A DNA stretch of 64,000 nucleotides from assembly GCA_028285445.1 (NCBI GenBank), contig JANQPQ010000024.1, forward strand, positions 62,001 to 126,000, in the 5' to 3' direction. The DNA is from Cyclobacteriaceae bacterium. GTDB lineage: Bacteria; Bacteroidota; Bacteroidia; Cytophagales; Cyclobacteriaceae. Under the pieces are notes generated by a model. The model ran no database searches. It was not told the DNA's origin and saw only the letters and a program-made list of their open reading frames with translations. This document shows, in pieces, positions 54,360-63,409 of the stretch. Every line of letters starts with the position of its first letter. Positions within the stretch are counted from its first letter, which is position 1. The position numbers and the translations under genes were made by a program.

Positions 54360-54406
54360 GATCTCATTAAGCCAGCAGACATTTCCTGTTTGTTTAATTT
54401 AGTGGT

Positions 54407-55948
54407 ATGGCCTTAAGATCTAACATCTTGAAGGTGGCACTTTTCGCTACAGGATTGGCAGGTATAGTCGCCGAATATACCTTGTCAACTATGGCCACTT
54501 ATTTCTTGGGTGATTCGGTTTTTCAGTGGACCATGATAGTGTCTATTATGCTCTTTGCCATGGGCTTTGGCAGTAGACTTAGTAAGAACATCAAGACTAA
54601 CCTGCTGCGCAACTTCATCACAATTGAGTTCGTGCTATCCATTCTTACAGCATTTGTGTCAGTTATTACTTATACCGTTTCGGCCTATTTTGAATATACA
54701 GGGGCAATTATCTACCTACAGAGTATAGTCATCGGACTATTAATTGGTATGGAGATTCCTATTGTGATAAGGCTCAACGATGAATTCGAAGACCTACGGG
54801 TAAATGTTAGCACCGTAATGGAAAAAGATTATTACGGTAGCTTACTGGGCGGGATGTTCTTCGCTTTTGTCGGATTACCCTATTTGGGACTTACCTACAC
54901 GCCATTCATTCTGGGGAGTATTAATTTCTCTGTGGCGCTTGGACTTTTTCTTGTGCTGAGGTCGAATTTGGATACAAAGGTTCGTAGCAGGTTAACAGTT
55001 GCTACCATATCGGTAATGCTTACAATTGCAACAGGAGTAGTGCTCGCGAAGGACATTATTCGTTATGGTGAGCAATCTAGGTACAAAGACAGGGTGGTGT
55101 TTGATGCGCAGACCAAATACCAGAAAATTGTCATGACGCAGTCTGACCAGCATTTCTGGCTATTTATTAATGGCAATCAGCAACTCAGTTCTATAGATGA
55201 AGTCTTGTATCATGAGCCGTTAGTGCATCCTGTAATGGCTCTTTCTCGCAGCCCTACTGATGTTTTAATTATGGGAGGCGGAGACGGAGGAGCTGCCCGG
55301 GAAGTGCTAAAGTATTCATCGGTGGATAGAATTAAGCTTGTTGATCTTGACCCAGTAATGACAAGGCTTGGACAGGAACACCCACTTCTGGTTGAGATGA
55401 ATGCTGGTGCAATGAATCATCAAAAAGTGGAAATAATTAATGAAGATGGGTTTACATATTTGGAACAGGACTCATCATATTATGATGTGATTATTATTGA
55501 CCTTCCGGATCCGAAAACTGTGGAACTGGGCAGGCTCTACTCATTTGAATTTTACAAGTTGTGTGAAAAGAGATTACGGCCCAATGGTTTGATAATCACG
55601 CAAGCTGGTAGCCCTTACTATGCCGCCAGAGCCTTTAATTGTATTAATGCTACGTTGTCAGAAGCGGGTTTTAGCACAGTGCCACTCCATAATCAGGTTG
55701 TTACATTAGGTGAATGGGGCTGGGTGATGGGTGCAAAGGTTGGTAGCGCAGCAGAGTTAAAGGAGGCTTTGAAAAGTTTACGCTACGATAACGTCGCAAC
55801 CGATTGGATTAACCATGAAGCCATGACCTTGATTACCTCATTTGGAAAGAAGATATTTATTGATGACGACAAGCCCGTGGAAGTTAATCGCATACACAAT
55901 CCTGTTTTGTACAAGTACTACCTTGACGGGAATTGGGATTTATATTAG
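54407..55948 (+). CDS. Membrane-anchored spermidine synthase-like aminopropyltransferase
   Basis: A 513-residue protein: about seven membrane segments (residues 7-215), then a soluble spermidine synthase domain (about 220-490). Aminopropyltransferase motifs are intact: INGNQQLSSIDEVLYHEPLV (substrate loop), GGGDGG (290-295), LVDLDP, IIIDLPDPKTVELGRLYS (catalytic Asp) and LIITQAGSPY. It should transfer the aminopropyl group of decarboxylated AdoMet to an amine acceptor on the membrane-facing side. It ends the plus-strand operon, 26 bases from the end of the convergent helicase gene. A second paralogue lies at 61362. Confidence 0.9.
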   Translation: MALRSNILKVALFATGLAGIVAEYTLSTMATYFLGDSVFQWTMIVSIMLFAMGFGSRLSKNIKTNLLRNFITIEFVLSILTAFVSVITYTVSAYFEYTGAIIYLQSIVIGLLIGMEIPIVIRLNDEFEDLRVNVSTVMEKDYYGSLLGGMFFAFVGLPYLGLTYTPFILGSINFSVALGLFLVLRSNLDTKVRSRLTVATISVMLTIATGVVLAKDIIRYGEQSRYKDRVVFDAQTKYQKIVMTQSDQHFWLFINGNQQLSSIDEVLYHEPLVHPVMALSRSPTDVLIMGGGDGGAAREVLKYSSVDRIKLVDLDPVMTRLGQEHPLLVEMNAGAMNHQKVEIINEDGFTYLEQDSSYYDVIIIDLPDPKTVELGRLYSFEFYKLCEKRLRPNGLIITQAGSPYYAARAFNCINATLSEAGFSTVPLHNQVVTLGEWGWVMGAKVGSAAELKEALKSLRYDNVATDWINHEAMTLITSFGKKIFIDDDKPVEVNRIHNPVLYKYYLDGNWDLY

Positions 55949-55974
55949 ACAATAACTTCTTTAGCGGAGCGCAG

Positions 55975-58692
55975 CTAGCCTTTGGAAGATATAATATCAA
56001 GTATACCTTCTATACAGGAGTCTCGGTCGTAATACCAATTGGAGAATGGAAGCGGCAACATCCGCACTCCTGATCGATCCAGGATTTCATATTCGATGAT
56101 GCTGTTAGCATGAAAGAACTTTCCAGGGTAGCCGATTAGATTGAGCCCATAGTATGAGCCATCGGTAGTTTCTAACAGGACGTCAATCAGAATTCCAGCC
56201 AACTCGTAACCCAGGTGGATACTCTTCACCTTGCCTTCAAGAACATCTGCAACGCTGGCAATGAATTTGTCTCCTTCCTGGTGAATTTCATCGTTGATTG
56301 CAGGGTTGCCAATAGTACTGATATACATACCAAGCAATGAATCTCCGGCAAGATCAGATGCTTGCAAAGACATGAATGAGGTCAGTTCAAACTTCGATCT
56401 TGTAACCGTGACATTGAATGTAGGGCGGGTGTTAAGATAATTATACGCCGTTGCATGCGATTCCTTGTCTATACACCAAGAGATAAGAACTATATCGCGC
56501 TCATCTCCCTGGAATTCATAAGGGGTGCCAACTTTTATCTTGTGTCTTTGGATATTATGCAGTGAAATCTTCCTTTCAATTAATACCTTAAGATGTTCGG
56601 CCTGATTTCTAAAGGGGCTGATAATCCCTATGGTGTTAGCTACCTCCGGCCTGAGATCTTCTTCATTTTGTACCACTTCCAGAAGGTGGTCAATGATTTT
56701 CATGGCCTCAATCTCATTAACCCCATTTTTATCCCTGTAGCCATTCACATAAACTACATTGGCAGTGTCGGCATTGTGGTGTGGAAGGGCTTTTATTACT
56801 CTGAGCTTGTTATCGTAGAAATGCTGATTACTGAATCGTATCAGGCTTTCATTTCCCCTAAAGTGTTCATCCAGAAAAACCACTTGGTCTTGAGAAGTGA
56901 TTTTGTGGAAATAAATATCAAGGATGCTATTGTCTCGATAATTAAGATAATTGTCAGGAAAGTTGGTGACATCATATTTTTCGGCCAGTATTCGGTTGAA
57001 TCTCCTGGAAATAAAGCTATAATGCCTCAGTTGCATGGGATCACCAACTATCACCACCTTCTTTGCTCTTTGCAACGCTGGAAGGCAAGAGGCTATATCG
57101 CATTGCGTGGCCTCATCAATTATAACAACGTCAAACATGTCGCTGTCCATAGGGAATACTTCATACAAGTCACTTAGTTTACAAGCCCAGATGGGAATTG
57201 CGCGGAAGATGATATTAAAGTTAACCTCAGACATCAGTTCCTCCTGCTTGCCTAGCGTTCTTGCCCGAAGTGCTTGCAAGAATGTGCGGAGCATTTTCCG
57301 ATAGTTTTTCAGGGTACTCCAAAGTCGGTATTCATATTTCAATTCTATGTACCGCTTTAGATTCTCGATGTGTTTTTCTTTACGTTGGTAATATTCTAAT
57401 GCAATTTCCCAATGCGGGTGTTGAAGGCTGTTGCGCCACTTGATGTAGCGTTTTTTTAGAGTAGCAAATACGCCTGACTTCTCTTCGAACAAAAACTTGC
57501 CCCATGTGAGGTCATCTTCTATCTGATCATATAATTTCGTCTCCAGATCCTTAAGTCTGGCTGCGTCTGCCGCAATCTGGATCTTAGGCTTATCAGCTTC
57601 GTCCTCGCTTAAAGCGTATATTGCTGGAAGCCCGGATAAAATAATCTTGAGTTTATGCTTTAGTAGCCTCAAATACTCTCTGCTACCAGCTCGAATAGCC
57701 ACACCATCAATTTCTAACTCCTTCTCAATTTTATCAATAATCACATCTACTGCCTGGTTGGTCTTGGAAACAATCAGCACAGATTTGCCCCTGGTAAGTT
57801 GGTCTATGGCAGCTGCCGCGATTGTATAGGACTTGCCCGTACCGGGAGGGCCGATAACCAAGGTTTCGTCAAAGTGGTTGATACTATCGAGAATATTTTG
57901 TTGGGGTACGCTTAAAATTGCAGGTACATATGTACTTTCCTGCTCCGCTCCACGAACTTCCTGAAGATCGGGCCTGCTAAAATTATCTACAGCCCTGGAA
58001 TATTCCGCCAGATCTGCCATTTCCTTTAGTTCTGAAATGACTCCCAATGTTCGAGATGAGTGAGTGATAACTCCGAGGCCCATGGCTGGATAAATGGTAA
58101 TTGTTTCGTTCTCAGATTTCCATTTATGCTCTACTTCAGATTTCTTAGACAGTGTTGGATAAAGCAACAATTGCTCTGCATCAAAATTGTTGAAATTATC
58201 TTCAAACATCCCCCTGAGGTTTCCAAAACTGCCAAAGTCCTGAGGAGCAGCCAGGATGTCTGCAAAAAGCTCAGTAATCTCCAGGGAACTGTCCTTCCGG
58301 TAAGGTTCAAGGAATGTAGTATTGGGAAATGCCAGAGATCGATTTATTTTGAGATAGTGTTCGTCATCTTCGTCTTTTATGATTTCAGCTGGATAGAAGA
58401 ATAGGGGCGCCGCCAGTCGGTGCCGCCGGTTCTCGTTTCCAACCTTCCCGCAAGCAAAGCAGGTAAAAAGATAAAGAGACTTCTCCTTTTCGTATTCCGC
58501 AAGTTTCTTAATTACCTCCCTCGAGTATTCCTGGCTTATTGGTAGCGTCGGTAAATTCCCATTTATCAACTCGTCTTTACCTTTCAGTAGAAGTTTGTTC
58601 TCAACTTTCGCGGAAAAGAAATTGGTAAGGTTGACCGTTCTGGTGTCGGCTTCATAACAATCTTTGTAGAGTTTAAGTAGGTTCTGCATCAT
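55975..58692 (-). CDS. Superfamily I helicase / AAA ATPase
   Basis: A 905-residue protein with a UvrD/Upf1-type SF1 core. N-terminal 270 residues are a separate domain (CFACGKVGNENRR near 78). Walker A is GPPGTGKSYT (281-290), SKTNQAVDV is motif Ia, the Walker B-like DEATQ is at 526-530, and later motifs include VVFLDEHFRG and VTVTRSKFEL. The C-terminal 90 residues (YGLNLIGYPGKFFHANSIIE) resemble a nuclease-fold or substrate-binding domain but catalytic residues are unclear. It is the last gene of the minus operon, three bases after the FAD gene, an unusual partner for envelope and polyamine genes. Confidence 0.9.
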   Translation of the reverse strand: MMQNLLKLYKDCYEADTRTVNLTNFFSAKVENKLLLKGKDELINGNLPTLPISQEYSREVIKKLAEYEKEKSLYLFTCFACGKVGNENRRHRLAAPLFFYPAEIIKDEDDEHYLKINRSLAFPNTTFLEPYRKDSSLEITELFADILAAPQDFGSFGNLRGMFEDNFNNFDAEQLLLYPTLSKKSEVEHKWKSENETITIYPAMGLGVITHSSRTLGVISELKEMADLAEYSRAVDNFSRPDLQEVRGAEQESTYVPAILSVPQQNILDSINHFDETLVIGPPGTGKSYTIAAAAIDQLTRGKSVLIVSKTNQAVDVIIDKIEKELEIDGVAIRAGSREYLRLLKHKLKIILSGLPAIYALSEDEADKPKIQIAADAARLKDLETKLYDQIEDDLTWGKFLFEEKSGVFATLKKRYIKWRNSLQHPHWEIALEYYQRKEKHIENLKRYIELKYEYRLWSTLKNYRKMLRTFLQALRARTLGKQEELMSEVNFNIIFRAIPIWACKLSDLYEVFPMDSDMFDVVIIDEATQCDIASCLPALQRAKKVVIVGDPMQLRHYSFISRRFNRILAEKYDVTNFPDNYLNYRDNSILDIYFHKITSQDQVVFLDEHFRGNESLIRFSNQHFYDNKLRVIKALPHHNADTANVVYVNGYRDKNGVNEIEAMKIIDHLLEVVQNEEDLRPEVANTIGIISPFRNQAEHLKVLIERKISLHNIQRHKIKVGTPYEFQGDERDIVLISWCIDKESHATAYNYLNTRPTFNVTVTRSKFELTSFMSLQASDLAGDSLLGMYISTIGNPAINDEIHQEGDKFIASVADVLEGKVKSIHLGYELAGILIDVLLETTDGSYYGLNLIGYPGKFFHANSIIEYEILDRSGVRMLPLPFSNWYYDRDSCIEGILDIISSKG

Positions 58693-58695
58693 TGC

Positions 58696-60234
58696 TTAGC
58701 CTTCGATATGGTGCTTACCCTTAAGTAACCTTACTGCTTCAATCCCAGAATCCATAGCTTCAAAGAGCAAGGGCAACCGGCTGTTGTCAACTCCGGCATA
58801 CACTAAGTTCTCTGCCGAGCGTCTGTGGTTCTTATCATCAAATAAGTAACCAGGTGATGGGATAGGCATTGCATGCCCCATGGCTTTCATGTGAACCGCT
58901 TCAATGTTGTTTTTCAAATCCTGATCAAAGTACATCGATATCTTATCAATGGTAGCTTGTGCGATTTGCACTTTGTTGCTTTCAACATTGATTAAATCAT
59001 TCCTGCTTTCGGGTGGCAGGCAATAATAGGCCGTAAATACTCTCTTTCGATTGCCTGGGTTTTGTGTGTCAGAATCAATAAAACCAAGAAAGGTCTCATC
59101 TTCGGTTAACATTTCATTTTGGCAATAACCAGGAGTTGGAAGAGCCCCTGTGCAAATTACATTGACCACTATCCAGGGGGCATATCCTGTTGTGGCGAAC
59201 AACTCACCGTCGTCAGGAAAAACATATTTTAGGGCATGCTTCTGACCGGCATAAATTATTTGATTGGTATTAACCTGTATTACTTCATTTCTCACTATAT
59301 CAATTACCTCAACCGCAAATCCACTGTTAGGTTTTTTTACAATTTTCGATATGAGTTGCTGGGTTACAAGATGCTCTTCGCCAACAAAGCTCTTCATTTT
59401 CTCAATGAAGTAGTAGTTGCCTTGTGGCGGTGAGAATAATTCAACCACTTGATTATAGTAGGGCCTGCAGGCGAAATAGTGGATTCCGGCCAGGGCTGAG
59501 ACACTTGAGGCTTCAGCTCCGTAGTCGTCTTTCATATGGTAATCTATTCCTCTAGTGAAATCTGGTGTAAGGGAAAGGTTTTGCTCCAGAAACTTCAGAA
59601 AACTTATATCATTCAGTTGATGCAGTTGCTTGGAAATGGAACGGGTCGGCATCACCATCTGTCCACTAAAGGGAAGTATGAGCTTTAAAAAGTCATTCTT
59701 AATTGGCCCTTCGGCAAGCACATCCCTGCGAATAACCCCATGATCAAAGCACTGGTTCTTTCTGCGGTGCATAATCAAATGCTGTTCCTCGTTGAACCCC
59801 CAAGACTGCTTCCAAGGTTGGTACTTAATGATTTCTAACCTTTCGAGTAGACGTAACACTTCCGTGCCATAATTCTTGGGATATGCTAAGTCGTAGTGTG
59901 CACCTTGCGAGATTGGTAATCCATTGTGCTTGATGGATGATGAGCTACCCCCAAACTGTGTCGATAACTCGTATACCTTAAAGTCATCATAACCCTGCTC
60001 TTTCAGTTCGCAGGCTGCAGCCATGCCGGCCACCCCGCCACCAACCACAAGGGTTTCTATTTTCCTGGGTTGTCCGGTTGGAAGAGATAGCTTGTTCAGA
60101 AGTAGGTGGCCTACCGTAGCATCGGAATGGACCGTAATCGGATAATCACTTGTGTCGGTTTGCCAATCGCACGATTTGAGCAACAACGGCAAAGTGATGA
60201 GGGAGCTCTTCTTTATAAAATCGCGTCTTTTCAA
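58696..60234 (-). CDS. Exported FAD-dependent oxidoreductase (amine oxidase-like)
   Basis: A 512-residue flavoprotein starting at TTG 60234. The N-terminus KRRDFIKKSS resembles a twin-arginine motif, followed by LPLLLKSC, a possible lipobox, so export as a folded flavoprotein and membrane anchoring are both plausible. The FAD motif ETLVVGGGVAGMAAACELKE lies at about residues 61-80, and the C-terminal FAD motif is VYAGVDNSRLPLLFEAMDSG. This is the layout of amine-oxidase-like flavoproteins. In this operon it could oxidise an aminopropyl product; substrate untested. Its start overlaps the stop of the membrane protein by four bases (TTGA). Confidence 0.85.
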   Translation of the reverse strand: MKRRDFIKKSSLITLPLLLKSCDWQTDTSDYPITVHSDATVGHLLLNKLSLPTGQPRKIETLVVGGGVAGMAAACELKEQGYDDFKVYELSTQFGGSSSSIKHNGLPISQGAHYDLAYPKNYGTEVLRLLERLEIIKYQPWKQSWGFNEEQHLIMHRRKNQCFDHGVIRRDVLAEGPIKNDFLKLILPFSGQMVMPTRSISKQLHQLNDISFLKFLEQNLSLTPDFTRGIDYHMKDDYGAEASSVSALAGIHYFACRPYYNQVVELFSPPQGNYYFIEKMKSFVGEEHLVTQQLISKIVKKPNSGFAVEVIDIVRNEVIQVNTNQIIYAGQKHALKYVFPDDGELFATTGYAPWIVVNVICTGALPTPGYCQNEMLTEDETFLGFIDSDTQNPGNRKRVFTAYYCLPPESRNDLINVESNKVQIAQATIDKISMYFDQDLKNNIEAVHMKAMGHAMPIPSPGYLFDDKNHRRSAENLVYAGVDNSRLPLLFEAMDSGIEAVRLLKGKHHIEG

Positions 60235-61349
60235 TTCTCTAATAGGAGAGATTTAATATAAGGATTCTTGCTATTGGCTTTCCAGATGTAACCATCAATA
60301 ATATAATGTGCTACTTGTGGTGTCGAAAGAAACGCCAATGCTAAGGCTTGGGCAAAAGGTGTTTCCAAGGCCCTAAAGGGGTAAGTTAATATTTGCTGAA
60401 AGAAATTTTCATTATCTCGATACATAAACATGTCCCACAAGTATTCCTCGCCAAGCGCCAGGATAAACACAACCATCAGCATAAATATGACATTTATGAG
60501 AGCTGATGAAATGGTAAACTTGCCGGCCGCTTGTGCCTTTTTTCGTTCTGTATAAAAGAATATTAGGGCCAGGTAGGGGATGCCATGTGCCACAACGTTA
60601 GTTAAGGAGAAAACGAAATCCGAGTTGAAGTATACGATACCGATAAACCAATTTAAGGCAGTAGTAAGTATCCACAGCCACTTGCCCCAGGGAAAGTATA
60701 ATGCACCCTTGCGATGATGATAAATTTCTTCTGTTAGCCAGGCAATTATTACAAGGAAGTAGGTAGCGGTCAGAATATTATTAGATATGAGCAATGTAGA
60801 TTGGTTAATAAACGGCAGGGATGTCAGCGCTGATCTCAAATTGAAAAAATCGCCTTCAATGAACCAACTAAAATTTCTGGCGGTGTTAATATGCCAATAA
60901 AATACCGGGTATAGCATACCGAAGTAAATCATGAATTTGTCCGAAATAATCTTCTTGACGTCAATCCATCCATACCGGGCCCGGTACAACTGCATGAAAC
61001 CGTATTGTTGCTTTATGAAGTGATAAAGCGCCAGATATGCCAAGACAGTCCAGAATAACTGTATGGAAATGGAGGCCAGTGCAAAGAACCCTACTAGACT
61101 TAGTAAGGGCGCCGCAATTAGCGTCCTTCGATGGCTCCGGAATTCCTCCTTATCAAGGTATGTTCTGAAAATAGTGCTCCAAACATGGCTAACATCTATT
61201 CCCACAATGATTATTACCCAAAACCATAGTGGTATATCTTGGCTAATAACTCGCTCTGGAAGAGAGAAGGCTAATAGCCAGCAAAACCAAACAGGTAAAA
61301 CCAGTACAAGGAGATCTATTGTTCTTGAGAATAACCAAACTTTTCTCAC
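60231..61349 (-). CDS. Polytopic membrane protein, unknown function
   Basis: A 372-residue protein from GTG at 61349 with about nine or ten hydrophobic segments. Motif-like polar blocks on loops: HVWSTIFRTYLDKEEFRSHR (about 55-75), LYHFIKQQYGFMQLYRARYG (about 108-127) and EYLWDMFMYRDNENF (near 305). No family recognised; conserved His and Arg in loops suggest an enzyme or metal-binding membrane protein. It lies in a tight minus operon: 12 bases after the aminopropyltransferase paralogue and overlapping the FAD oxidoreductase by four. Confidence 0.8.
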   Translation of the reverse strand: MRKVWLFSRTIDLLVLVLPVWFCWLLAFSLPERVISQDIPLWFWVIIIVGIDVSHVWSTIFRTYLDKEEFRSHRRTLIAAPLLSLVGFFALASISIQLFWTVLAYLALYHFIKQQYGFMQLYRARYGWIDVKKIISDKFMIYFGMLYPVFYWHINTARNFSWFIEGDFFNLRSALTSLPFINQSTLLISNNILTATYFLVIIAWLTEEIYHHRKGALYFPWGKWLWILTTALNWFIGIVYFNSDFVFSLTNVVAHGIPYLALIFFYTERKKAQAAGKFTISSALINVIFMLMVVFILALGEEYLWDMFMYRDNENFFQQILTYPFRALETPFAQALALAFLSTPQVAHYIIDGYIWKANSKNPYIKSLLLEN

Positions 61350-61361
61350 AGTGCAATGTAA

Positions 61362-62822
61362 CTAGAATTTCCAGGTGCCCTCATTGTAGAGTTGGTAAGC
61401 AATGGGTGAATTCATAGTGTTTATTGTGGAATCACTTACCACTGTGGTGACTTTTCCAAATGAGGTCATCATTTCTAAGGCCTCTTTGTTTAACCATTTC
61501 GTGGGAATATTAATTTCAGCTTGCAGCAGGCTTCCGTGCAATTGGTTAGAGTTTTGGGAGGTGGAAGCCATTATCCATCCCCACTCTCCGAGGGAAGGTA
61601 TTTGATTGTGCATTTTTAGGGTTGAAAACCCACTTGCCTTTAGAGTATTGTCTATCACTTTGAAGGCATTAGTTGCAAAATAGGGGCTACCTGCTTGTGT
61701 CACCAGAATTCCATTGTCATTAAGGACGGAAGCGCACATTTGGTAAAACTCCAGTGTGTAATACTGGTTTAGCTCAATGTCCAGAGGGTCTGGAAGATCG
61801 ATGATAATGGCATCATACTTACTGCGTGCCTCGCTTAGGAATCTAAAGACTTCGCGATGATGTATGCTCACCCCGGAATGCGTCAATGAATTTTTATTGA
61901 GGCTGGTAAATAAATCAACGGTTGATCCCATCTTGGCTAAAGTGGTATCTACTGCAATTAGATCGATGTGAGTCGGCGCGTGTTTTAATATCTCAGCAAC
62001 TGCGAGTCCATTTTCACCACCAACAATGAGCACCTTCTGCGGCTTGTCAATTAAGCTCAATCCGGAGTGAACTAAAGGTTCAAAATATAAAGCATAATCA
62101 ATTGAACTAAAGTAATTTAAGCCATTATAATAGTACCAATAGTGGCCTTTCCATAAAGTGATATCAACTTCCTGAAAGGAGGTCTTACCGGAAAAAGTCA
62201 CCTGGTCATAATATTTAGATTGGTTGGCGTATAGTACCACTTGAGGTGTAAAAAGTAGATTAACAGCTACTAGTCCCACCGACATTATAATAAATGTGGA
62301 TGAAGCAAGCATAGCAGTACTTCCAACCAGGTAGGCGGCGTACAAGAGTCCCGCGAAGCTAGCAAACCCAAAAGCTATATATTGGTCCAGAACGATGGAA
62401 GTAATTATTCCTATAACGGTTCCAAGAACTGCAACTTTCAACGTTAAAGTGAGGCCTTCGGAATGTAAAGGGTTTTTCATTGAAAGGGTGATGCTTATTG
62501 AGAGCAGGGCGATAACCCCTAGGATAACAAGATTTATTTGCTGCCAATATCCGTAAAGCCAATAAACAATGCTAACTGATAAGGCGCCAGTGATTATGCT
62601 GGCTAACACCAGTATTTGCTCCAGACGGTTTGTATGGGGGATAATCTTAAGCGTGCCAACTGATGAAATTACAAGGATAACTGCCGCCACTATGTAATCG
62701 CTTAGGTGAAAGCCGTAGTAATAAGTACCAATTGCTAGTAGTTCCCGCAAAATTGCACCCAGCAACAATGCCAGCGTAAATATTATGCTCAGGTGAATGA
62801 AAGCAGGTCTGGTAAATTTCAC
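61362..62822 (-). CDS. Membrane-anchored aminopropyltransferase paralogue with altered active site
   Basis: A protein of 486 residues from GTG 62822, with GAGGG upstream; an in-frame TTG at 62834 is also possible. It has the same plan as the gene at 54407: membrane segments in the first 200 residues, then a spermidine synthase-like domain. Key motifs are changed: GGGDGG reads GGENGL, and DEVLYHEPLV reads DYALYFEPLV. IIIDLPDP and LVTQAGSPY are retained. It may bind the nucleotide but use a different acceptor or be regulatory. It sits between speD (57 bases upstream) and the membrane protein. Confidence 0.85.
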   Translation of the reverse strand: MKFTRPAFIHLSIIFTLALLLGAILRELLAIGTYYYGFHLSDYIVAAVILVISSVGTLKIIPHTNRLEQILVLASIITGALSVSIVYWLYGYWQQINLVILGVIALLSISITLSMKNPLHSEGLTLTLKVAVLGTVIGIITSIVLDQYIAFGFASFAGLLYAAYLVGSTAMLASSTFIIMSVGLVAVNLLFTPQVVLYANQSKYYDQVTFSGKTSFQEVDITLWKGHYWYYYNGLNYFSSIDYALYFEPLVHSGLSLIDKPQKVLIVGGENGLAVAEILKHAPTHIDLIAVDTTLAKMGSTVDLFTSLNKNSLTHSGVSIHHREVFRFLSEARSKYDAIIIDLPDPLDIELNQYYTLEFYQMCASVLNDNGILVTQAGSPYFATNAFKVIDNTLKASGFSTLKMHNQIPSLGEWGWIMASTSQNSNQLHGSLLQAEINIPTKWLNKEALEMMTSFGKVTTVVSDSTINTMNSPIAYQLYNEGTWKF

Positions 62823-62878
62823 AGTTACCCTCAAATTTTGAATTATTCGAAAAAATGAAGCTGGCCAAGCATAGTTAA

Positions 62879-63172
62879 CTACAGCTGAGTTAGCCTGTAT
62901 GCCTCTAACTCAATCATGAAATTCTTGTACATCTTGCGGTTGCAACTTGCCAGCTCAATGTAGGTTTTGCCTTCTTCAGGAAACGTGTGCACAGCAAAGT
63001 GGCTTTCTGAAATTAGCCAAATTCCGGTATAGCCATATGGCTCAAAATGATGTTCCATAAAGTTTATTATGCCAAATCCGGAATTTGTCAGTAACTCTTC
63101 GAAATCTTGTTTAAGGGCATCGGGGTCAGTGTCTGTTACCCACCCGCTGTAATTATCTATTCGTGCTTCCAC
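62879..63172 (-). CDS. speD: S-adenosylmethionine decarboxylase (SpeD, prokaryotic class 1B)
   Basis: A 97-residue proenzyme starting at GTG; slightly shorter than usual (about 115-130). The pyruvoyl-forming Ser57 in SESHFAVHTFPEEGKTYIE, the processing His62 and Cys77 in IELASCN are all present at the spacing known for prokaryotic AdoMetDC. It supplies decarboxylated AdoMet, the aminopropyl donor. First gene of the minus operon containing an aminopropyltransferase paralogue. No ornithine or arginine decarboxylase is in the window, so putrescine must come from elsewhere. Confidence 0.93.
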   Translation of the reverse strand: MEARIDNYSGWVTDTDPDALKQDFEELLTNSGFGIINFMEHHFEPYGYTGIWLISESHFAVHTFPEEGKTYIELASCNRKMYKNFMIELEAYRLTQL

Positions 63173-63409
63173 AAGTTTTGGTTAAAAACCTATTCGAAGA
63201 TAACCTATTTATGGTTGGTGTGCGAGGCGTGCTGCCTTTCTGTCGTCACCATCCGTTAGATATCTTCTCGGCCCGGTTTGGTTTCCATTTTGAGTGGACA
63301 TTTTCCAAATGAGCTTCAACAATGCTGCAGCTTTGTTTGAGTTCCCTTCTTCTGACAAATGCACCACTTGGCTACTTTCGCCGCATAGCCCTAACTACAC
63401 TTTTCGGTT

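Noticed and set aside
56593-57177. A 194-codon plus-strand open frame
   Set aside because: It lies wholly antisense to the helicase ATPase core, whose motifs are well supported; composition is not protein-like.
50817-63172. A recently acquired mobile or defence island
   Set aside because: No integrase, transposase, tRNA target or direct-repeat boundary was seen, and base use is like the neighbours.
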